From Gymnopus androsaceus JB14 (Eukaryota > Basidiomycota > Agaricomycetes > Agaricales > Omphalotaceae): a stretch of DNA of 64,000 nucleotides. The stretch spans positions 62,001-126,000 of the forward strand of contig ML769454.1 in NCBI GenBank assembly GCA_009733575.1, written 5' to 3'. Numbering within the stretch: the stretch's first letter is position 1; each line of letters begins with the position of its first letter. Below are positions 56,588-64,000 of this stretch, piece after piece. Both the position numbers and the translations under genes were made by a program. The notes under the pieces were generated by a model. It worked only from the letters and a program-made list of their open reading frames with translations. It made no database searches and was not told where the DNA came from.

Positions 56588-59053
56588 ATGTTCGCTCGTA
56601 ACCTTCGTACCGCCGTATCTAGAACAGGCCCTTATGCAGTATGTGAACGTAGCTCTAACATCTACATCCTATCCTCACTCTTTGCAGGGCCTTCCGCGTT
56701 CTATAATTGCGCGAAACATGAATTCCAAAGTCAATGGCAAGTTCCTCCTCCTCTATCCCTTATTATATGCTCATTGCATTCTCTTCCAGGCCCAGTAATT
56801 GGTATTGACCTTGGAACGACAAATTCTTGTGTTTCTATTATGCAAGGCAAGGATTCGATAGTTATTGAGAACGCGGAAGGTGTTCGGACCACACCTTCCG
56901 TTGTTGCGTTCACAAAACACGGCGAGCGTCTCGTTGGTTTGCCTGCCAAGCGTCAGGCTGTCGTCAACTCTGCCAACACCGTTTTCGCTTTCAAGCGGTT
57001 AGTCGGCCGTAGTTTCAAGGACAAGGAAGTTCAAGACGACATGAAGCATTGGTGCGACTTTGTCTTTTCTTCCATATTTCCTTCTACGTGCTCAAATTCC
57101 TTTGCAGGCCATTCAACGTTGTTGCAAGACCTGATGGACGACCAGCTGTTGAGGTTGAGAATGGTGGTAAAAAGCAATTGCTGGTGAGTTATTACATTTC
57201 TGGTACATTTTTAGCTTGCTAATATCACTTTAGTCAGCGGAGGAGTTGTCATCCATGGTCCTCGTGAAAATGAAAGAGACTGCCCAGCAGTTCTTGAACA
57301 AAAATGTCAAGTTAGTATTTCACACACATTGACGTCAAGTCCAAACCAACCTTTCCATTAGCCATGCCGTTGTAACAGTCCCTGCCTACTTCAACGATGC
57401 TCAGCGTCAAGCAACGAAAGACGCTGGCCAGATCGCGGGTCTCGACGTTCTAAGAGTCATCAACGAGCCCACAGCTGCTGCATTGGCTTACGGTCTTGAC
57501 AAAGCGGACTCGGCCGTCATTGCCGTTTATGATTTAGGAGGAGGAACCTTCGATATCTCCATTCTAGAGATGCAAAAGGGTGTGTTCGAGGTCAAGTCTA
57601 CGAACGGTGACACCCATCTTGGTGGTGAAGATTTCGATATTGTTCTCGTTGACCACATCCTCGGCGAATTCAAGAAGGAATCGGGCATTGACCTCAGCGG
57701 CGACCGTATGGCCATCCAGCGTATTCGTGAGGCTGCTGAAAAGGCCAAAATCGAACTTTCTTCTACCACTCAGACCGAAATCAACCTTCCTTTCATTACC
57801 GCTGATGCTTCAGGACCCAAGCATATCAACACCAAGCTTATCCGCTCACAGTTCGAGGCATTGGTTGACCCTCTTGTCAAGCGGACCATTGACCCCTGCA
57901 AAAAGGCTCTCAGCGATGCCGGTGTCAAAGCCAGCGAGATCAACGAGGTCATCTTGGTCGGTGGTATGACCCGTATGCCCCGTGTTGGTGAGGCTGTCAA
58001 GACAATCTTCGGCCGTGAGCCTTCGAAGGGTGTTAACCCTGATGAGGCTGTCGCCAAGGGTGCCGCTATCCAGGGTGGTGTCCTTGCTGGTAACGTTACC
58101 GATATTTTGCTTCTCGACGTTACTCCTCTTTCTCTTGGTATGTTCAAGCTATGTTTTTGTGGGTTCGTGCATTAATGTTTCTTCTCAGGTATTGAGACTC
58201 TCGGTGGTATCATGACCAAATTGATCAACCGTAACACGACCATTCCCACCAAGAAATCCCAGGTGTTCTCTACTGCCGCCGACGGTCAGACCGCCATCGA
58301 GGTCAAGATTTTCCAGGGTGAACGTGAACTCGTTCGTGACAACAAACTTCTCGGTAACTTCAACCTCGTCGGTATCCCCCCAGCCCCCAAGGGTGTCCCT
58401 CAAATCGAAATCACTTTCGATATTGATGCCGGTATGTTATATCTCGTGTTTGTGTCTAGTTGTCACTAAACTTGCTACATAGACGGTATTGTCAACGTCT
58501 CGGCCAAGGACAAGGCTACCAACAAAGACCAGTCCATGACCATCGCCTCCTCTTCCGGTCTTTCTGACAAGGACATTGAGAAGATGGTCTCTGACGCTGA
58601 GGAGTTCGCCGAGACTGACAAGGCTCGTCGCGCTCTCATTGAGGAGGCCAACAAAGCCGAATCTGTGTGCGCTGATACCGAAAAGGGTAGGTTCATTGTT
58701 TCCTTGACCTTTCGATTTCTAATGCCTTCTTTAGCCATGAACGAATTCAAGGACCAGATCGATGCCACTGAGAAGGAGAAGGTCTCCAAGCTCATCGTTG
58801 AGCTCCGCGAGCTCGCTCAGAAGGGCCAGGCAGCCGACTCTTCTGTTGACGCTGAGCAGATACGCGAGAAGATCAGTGAGACCCAGCAGGCTTCGCTCGG
58901 TCTCTTCCAGAAGGTACATTGCTTGTCTTTTTAAAAACTTTCGTGTTTAACCAAACTCCTGCGTAGGTCTACGAGAAACGCAACGCCGAGTCATCGTCAG
59001 AGGAGAAGCCCTCGGAACCCGAGTCTGAGAAGAAGGAGGAGAAGAAGGACTAA
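56588..59053 (+). CDS. SSC1: Mitochondrial Hsp70 chaperone
   Basis: Ten exons (56588-56638, 56688-56736, 56790-57051, 57108-57183, 57234-57310, 57362-58137, 58189-58431, 58483-58686, 58735-58913, 58967-59053) give a full-length Hsp70. The N-terminus [20 protein letters not shown] is an Arg-rich mitochondrial presequence, followed by [64 protein letters not shown] and [20 protein letters not shown]. The C-terminus is charged (EKKEEKKD). It powers protein import with the TIM23 motor and folds matrix proteins with Mdj1 and Mge1. The second intron (56737-56789) begins with GCAAGT, so it is a GC-AG intron; only this junction joins KVN to GPVIGID. The promoter has a canonical heat-shock element. 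Confidence 0.97.
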
Positions 59054-59687
59054 ACACCTAACCTCTCCACTGTTGTTTCGTCTCAGTTGGCATACCGTCA
59101 TCTTCCCCTCCCCTTCCGATGATCTTTGGCCTTGCTGCCCTGATCTTTCCACTCGTTCACTACCCCACCTTGGTATAATAAGCTTCACCCGTCCCTTAGA
59201 CTCTTGGGGCGGCGGCATGGAAAAGTATAGTCTCCTGGTTTGATCTTGCATTACACGCTACATTTTACTTACATTATTCATCCTACATTGTATGGCATAG
59301 TTATTTGACCACCCCCCCTCATCGCGCTACTACTGTTTTGCTTTGGCTCATTGGCTTGCGTTGCTTCCTGAGTTAATTCCCGTTATACAATTTGTATCGT
59401 AGGCAGCAATGTAACAATATTGACACGCATTCTGGATTCCATAGCGCTACACGCCAACTGCGTCGCAACTTTCTATCTTTAGTCGAAGAGCCACTTGATC
59501 CAAGCGAAGCGGAGATTCTGGTCACTTTCGAAACTCAGAGCAACAAAAATGTATATAAGCTCGAGCTTGCTTCGCTTCGGTCCATCGGTCGTGGTCCGCT
59601 ATTAAGATCTGCGAGCGCTCTTGTCTTCCTGAAGAAGGCATTCTTTCACCTATTGCAAGAAGTGATACGTGTACATCCAAACGAAAC
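59054..59687. other. 3' flank between convergent SSC1 and LCMT1 genes
   Basis: No supported gene. It holds the SSC1 3' UTR. A 99-codon ORF at 59392-59691 has no motif and overlaps the end of the next gene, so I reject it. Confidence 0.45.
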
Positions 59688-60982
59688 CTAATTACAGTAG
59701 ATCTCGTCCTCCTCCCTCCGCTCTTTTTTCTTCAAACCCCAATCGCGCCAATGAGCTTGTAAATCAGTGCCAGATCCCGATATTGATAAACCCCAAGTGA
59801 TAGCATAGTGCTCCAAGACAAGATCCAACTCTTCTACCTCATCGAGCATTTCCAAGCGTTTTATCCTAGAGAGGAAACACTCAGCATCCACATAAACTCG
59901 GATTCCATGGAGCAGCACACTTACCGATCTAGTTCACCAGGATCGACATAGGTCCGCCGTATGTCTTTGAGCGTAAGAGCTCGAGCAGCGGTAAAATTGA
60001 GATTAAGAAACCGAGATGGGAGGCTTTCCAGCGTAGGATACGGTGTAGCGCCTGGAAGAGATACGTTTCGCGCCTCGAAGAACGTTAGGATTCAAGTGGT
60101 AATGCATCCCGGACGATGCTCACCTTTAAATTGGCAACCATAACGCGTCCAAAGGAATCTCCGAGGCCGAACATTTCATATACGATCGCGCCTAAATTGC
60201 CTTGATTATGCGAGCTAAAATAGGTTTGAAACCATTGGAGAAGGGCATTCGATTCCTGAGGGGACATGTAGACCAATACACATTCAAATACTAGCAGTGT
60301 AGGAAGGGATGGATCCAGTAATGCTGGCGCGCCGGCTGTTGCAGTAGTTAGCGATCCCAATGCAGTTGACGGATCCAAGCGTAGGTCTGCTGGAAAAAGG
60401 TGATAAATCGGACTTGACAATGCAGTACCACCTTGCTCTATTAGAGAATGAGTATCACATTAGTCCAAAGTAGAATACGTCAAGCACGGACCCAGTCTAA
60501 CATCCCCAAGAACAGTACTCAAATCCTTATTCTTCCTGATCGCCATCGCTTTTTTCATCGTAATCTCTGGGAAATCCACCTCTACATATGCCGATAAGCA
60601 ATGTTTTTGTGGACCAGTCTACTGTGAAGCTTTTAGATCAGCGATTGAAACAGTGAAAGAACAGAAACTAGATAATCACCCAAAGCCGCCAAAATCGTGT
60701 ATCGCTTCCGGCTCCCAAGCTAACGATCTGACATTTTCTCCCTTCCTTCGTTGAGAGATCGATCCATTGGTCGACCAGGTCGTCGATGGCCACTGTGCGG
60801 ATAAAAGTACCCACATTGATTAACGGCGGTCGAGGAGGCTGGAAGCTGGCCCGAGGGACGAAGTACTTGATGAAGGGATCAGAGAGATAGTTCTGACGTA
60901 CAGCAGATAATTTAGCAAGAGCTGCGTCGTTATCTGTGAGACGGATGGGGCCATCCGTATCTTGTGGTGGTGGTGGAATCAT
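59688..60982 (-). CDS. PPM1: Leucine carboxyl methyltransferase 1 (PP2A methyltransferase)
   Basis: Five exons on the minus strand (60680-60982, 60492-60618, 60124-60437, 59925-60073, 59688-59865) give ~356 aa. The start is MIPPPPQDTDGPIRLTDNDA; an in-frame ATG at 61102 would overlap the DPH5 end and is less likely. The SAM-binding loop is IVSLGAGSDTRFWRL, followed by YVEVDFPEITMKKAMAIRKN, LLVFECVLVYMSP, ARNVSLPGATPYPTLESLPS and a C-terminal EMLDEVEELDLVLEHYAITW. The enzyme methylates the C-terminal leucine of the PP2A catalytic subunit and so controls B-subunit assembly. The exon chain is fully in frame. It lies 74 bp downstream of DPH5 on the same strand. Confidence 0.93.
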
Positions 60983-61056
60983 AACAAGTTTTAAGCGCTT
61001 ACAATCATTGGGCGCTAAGGATTTTGTACATGGTCGCTCTACTCGACATGATAGTT

Positions 61057-62122
61057 TCAATCTAAAGCAACACTGTACACTTCCCTTGCAACCTTCCTCC
61101 ATCGTTCTCTCCCTTCCCGTCGTCCCGATTGTCTTGTTTCTTCACTCACTGCTTCAGTATCAAGCCCAGCAAGCGAAACAGCCTCTCCCAACTTCTCGGC
61201 GAACATCTCTCCATATTCTACTTCCAAATGATGTAACCTTTTCCCAACGATGACCAAACTATGTAGAGGCGGGCCAAATTCACTCGGTTTACACGAAGAA
61301 ATGAGGAAAGAGGGCCTGCGAGAATGCGTTCTGAATCAAACCCACCAACCCTGCCTACTGCCACTGCCAACGTCTTTTCTGGATCCAACACGCCCTCCCC
61401 ACGAAGTGATTCTATCTCGAGAAGCTGAGAGACAGCTTGAGGAACGGTCATGTACCGTGGTGGTTCATATATTTTGCGGCCTCTGTATATTATGTACAGT
61501 TGTGTTAGTCGTAACAAAATAACCAGTACTCACCTAGCCAGATTCTCTTCACTTTGTTCCTTCACCTTGATGTCCAATAAGACGAGGGTATGTAGGCCAC
61601 CATCCGCATTCTCCTTTATGCGATCATAAAAACTATCCGGCTTCCATGTCTCTGTGAAAAACACCAACGATACTGTTTGACCAAAGTTGTACAACTGCAA
61701 CCCGGACGCGCCAACAGCGTTCATAATCGACGCGTTATGGATGACCCGCGTCGGAATACCGAGATTTCTGGCCCGGAGGAGAATATCGGTGTGCGTTGTT
61801 GCGCCAAAAGGATCTCCAACAACTAATAAAGACACGTCTTCTTTATCTGCATCTTTGAGTATCCCATCGCTCCCACTCTCAGATTCTACCATATCCCGAT
61901 CCGCAATGATCAATTCTTTTCCGTAGAATGATTCGAGGCGATCTTTTTGAACCATCAGAATGGAGGTGTAGGCTTCGAGATATACGCGCGAAGAGGATTT
62001 CACTGCCTGTGCGAGAAAAAAATTAGTAAAATTATAATACTAAGAGTCGTGTTACATGCTTCAAGTCCACGCAAAGTGATATCCTTCTCGTCGCAGAGAC
62101 CCAGCCCGATGATGTAAAACAT
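61057..62122 (-). CDS. DPH5: Diphthine methyl ester synthase (diphthamide biosynthesis), with one apparent frameshift
   Basis: Three exons on the minus strand (62056-62122, 61534-62002, 61057-61482). It begins [20 protein letters not shown], then [60 protein letters not shown] and [18 protein letters not shown], all hallmarks of Dph5. The protein methylates the diphthamide precursor on elongation factor 2 with SAM. After [11 protein letters not shown] the conserved [18 protein letters not shown] is one base out of frame: a G/C is missing near 61275 in a GGGCC run. The exon sum (962) is one short of a multiple of three. A sequencing or assembly error is likely, since Dph5 ends this way in all eukaryotes. 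Confidence 0.92.
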
Positions 62123-62595
62123 ACTTTTTTCGGTTGTTAGAACTTGTTCGCCGGACTGCTAATTGTCCAGTGAAACTTTATCCTTGTTAGATTATTACGG
62201 CCGCAATATCCAAGCTGAAATTTCAAGGAGAAACTGCCAAGCTGGTAATGGAAGTACGGAAGAAAGTTGACAAGAAAGTTATCGATTGACGCCCGTACTA
62301 AACGCCCATTGAGCGGAGATGAGGATTATACTAGTAGAAGTTTCGGAATCATAAGAGATTTCTTCTGAGCGGCTCCCAGTAGTCGAGAGACTGATAAGTA
62401 TCGTATAAATAAGTATGTGTCGTATCTACCATTCTCCAACTGAGAGCCCAATGCAAAGTCCAATCTACAACCTCGACCATCTCCCCTAGACTCGAATATA
62501 CATATACACTGACGATCGAAACGATGCGTACATAGACAACCTCGGTGGAGCCCTCCTCCTTCCAAACGCTTCATTAGACCAAGCACTGGAGTCCA
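62123..62595. other. Intergenic region
   Basis: This is the DPH5 promoter and the 3' end of the next minus-strand gene. A minus ORF at 62326-62586 has no motif. Nothing else is seen. Confidence 0.45.
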
Positions 62596-64000
62596 TCAAT
62601 CCTCTGTATATGTTGGAGGCACATCAACAATCTCTTCCGATGCAGAGGGCAGCCGCACGCCACTATCCATATGCTGTCGAATTTCATTCATCCTAATCTG
62701 CTCGTCTTGCAATTGCAAGAGCTGTGATTCTTCGTTATGAGCCGGTCGGAATTCCATCCGAAAGAACGTGTTGAAGATCCTGAAACAGGAGCTTCCGAAT
62801 TGCTTGAACTTTGGCCGGTATAAGCAGTATCGGCACTACCAATGTCAGAATATTTCATGGGGATGCTGATTCCGGGAGGCGCCGCGGAATTGATAAAGGG
62901 AGTCACTTCAAGGGTGTCCTCTGCTGCAGAATTTGAACGGTAAAAACCTGGACCGTCAGTTAGATCTAGCATCATGCCGCTATATGAATTCCGTCTCCGT
63001 TTCCGTAGGAAAACGAAAAGCAGGAGTAGTGCTGCAAGACCAACGAGACCACCTATTATGCCCCGACTATAGGCCCATAATTGTGATGAGTAGTGTCAGA
63101 AAGACGTAGAGGAAGATGTGGGGGGAGACGTGGAGTTGGTAGTTATATCGGGGATGTGGAATTGGCAGGATTTGTTTCACGATGAAATAATTGATGGCGA
63201 GCCATTGTGGATTTTCAGAGGCATTGTATGATGTGGCGACTTCGATGTTGTGATGCGATTCAGACAAGTCTGACGCAGTGAAAAGAGGGTAATTTATGAT
63301 ATCTGTGTAGTTCCCTGTGCTCGACACGTTCGTACTACCAGGAAGAACAAAGTCTGTGCTAGAAGTTCCGTCGATGGTATAGAACGCCGTAGAAGCATTG
63401 TAAATTTGGATTTCCGAAATTTACTGAATATAGTGTCACGGATGACCCTTTTGAATAAAAGACGTGTTTAGCACATATACCATTAAGGCTTTCAGAGACG
63501 TATACACACCATTGAACGCAAAATTCATACTTGTAGCGGTTGTCCCTGTAGCGTTGATTGGTACCCTTGAAAGGTCCACGCTCCAGAACTGTTGCCATAT
63601 GAGACAGAAGGATCACTATTATGTATCCTGAGCATGACGAGAGTCAAGAGGGTCGGTGGGAAGGGTTTGATACAAGATGCTATCCAGCCATACGGGTAGA
63701 CTGCGTCGCGTTTGTGGTGAGTTGTTAGGGATAGCTGCACGTTCAAGGTATGTTCACTGCTGTGGTGCCTTGAAGGATATCAGCAGAATCGCATGCGAAG
63801 ATGTTGGTAATTTCGCCGGTCTCAACCAAGAATTTATGATCTTCATGGTTTGTCTACCGTACAGTTCCAAGGTGTGATGATGACCTGTCTGCAGCGAACA
63901 TGACGCGAACGTATGTTCCTATAAAAAGTAGCGATGAGCGCGGAAGGGTGAAGTGGATAAAAAAGCGCGACTCACCATTGAACTTGTAGCTAAACGAAGC
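62596..64000 (-). CDS. Single-pass membrane protein with extracellular domains, 5' incomplete
   Basis: The gene enters from the right edge. The extracellular part shows fragments of two related domains: NSDPSVSYGNSSGAWTFQGY with NFAFNGSSVTLYS, then STAFYTIDGTSSTDFVL and SHHNIEVATSYNASENPQWL. A transmembrane helix GIIGGLVGLAALLLLLFVFL with a following RKRRR anchor comes next, and a cytoplasmic tail ends EESQLLQLQDEQIRMNEIRQ, HMDSG and VDVPPTYTED. I recognise this as a common basidiomycete membrane-protein type whose ectodomain resembles carbohydrate-binding folds; function is unknown. Frame changes near 63403 (one extra base), near 63630 and near 62770 cannot all be explained by introns, so the gene is either error-laden here or decaying. 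Confidence 0.6.

Noticed and set aside
59392..59691. 99-codon ORF between SSC1 and LCMT1
   Set aside because: No motif, overlaps the end of LCMT1, and lies in a 3' UTR-rich gap.
61057..61102. Alternative LCMT1 start at 61102 giving 40 more residues
   Set aside because: It would overlap the DPH5 stop on the same strand, and the extension has no conserved feature.

Overview
The window is nuclear DNA of a filamentous basidiomycete, most likely an Agaricomycete. Genes are cut by many short introns (about 50-65 nt), and several families are typical of that group: a Zn2Cys6 regulator with the basidiomycete type of fungal-specific domain, an F-box/LRR-like gene, a GH12 glucanase and a single-pass membrane protein with a conserved cytoplasmic tail. 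There is no prokaryotic signal, CRISPR array or prophage. Most genes had to be assembled exon by exon, and several small multi-exon genes (GH12, Hub1, a GPI-type protein) are nearly invisible as long ORFs.

Layout. 0.5-4 kb: a long small-heat-shock protein and a single-pass membrane protein. 4-6.8 kb: decayed DNA. 6.8-11 kb: a 1,227-aa hormone-sensitive-lipase-type hydrolase behind a uORF whose stop overlaps the main start. 11-14 kb: gene-poor. 14-16.3 kb: Zn2Cys6 regulator with two apparent indels. 16.3-20.3 kb: gene-poor. 20.3-22.3 kb: PHO84-type phosphate transporter. 23-26 kb: divergent pair of an F-box-like gene and an ACAD10/APH-type kinase. 26.7-27.7 kb: cysteine-rich hypothetical gene. 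28.3-38.8 kb: ALG12, a small hypothetical gene and an ABCC/MRP transporter, in a tandem segmental duplication whose two copies decayed reciprocally. 39-40.1 kb: MYND gene. 40.4-41.3 kb: relic resembling EDC4/Ge-1. 42-45 kb: small GPI-type secreted protein, Hub1/UBL5, GH12 endoglucanase. 45.4 kb: an intron-containing tRNA-Ala-like element. 45.9-51.8 kb: TRAPPC11. 52-55 kb: an island of nested MITE-like elements. 55-59 kb: a divergent Hsp70-fold gene beside mitochondrial Hsp70 (SSC1), the latter with a textbook heat-shock element. 59.7-62.1 kb: LCMT1/PPM1 and DPH5 head to tail. 62.6 kb to the edge: membrane protein, 5' incomplete.

Functionally this is mostly housekeeping: protein folding (Hsp20, SSC1), secretory pathway (ALG12, TRAPPC11), transport (phosphate, ABCC), translation and phosphatase modification (DPH5, LCMT1) and splicing (Hub1), with accessory genes between. 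No clear novel multi-gene system is visible. The most interesting items are the reciprocally decayed duplication, the divergent Hsp70-like gene, the nested MITEs, the TAATG uORF, the GC-AG introns, and repeated single-base indels in otherwise conserved genes, which probably reflect draft-assembly errors.
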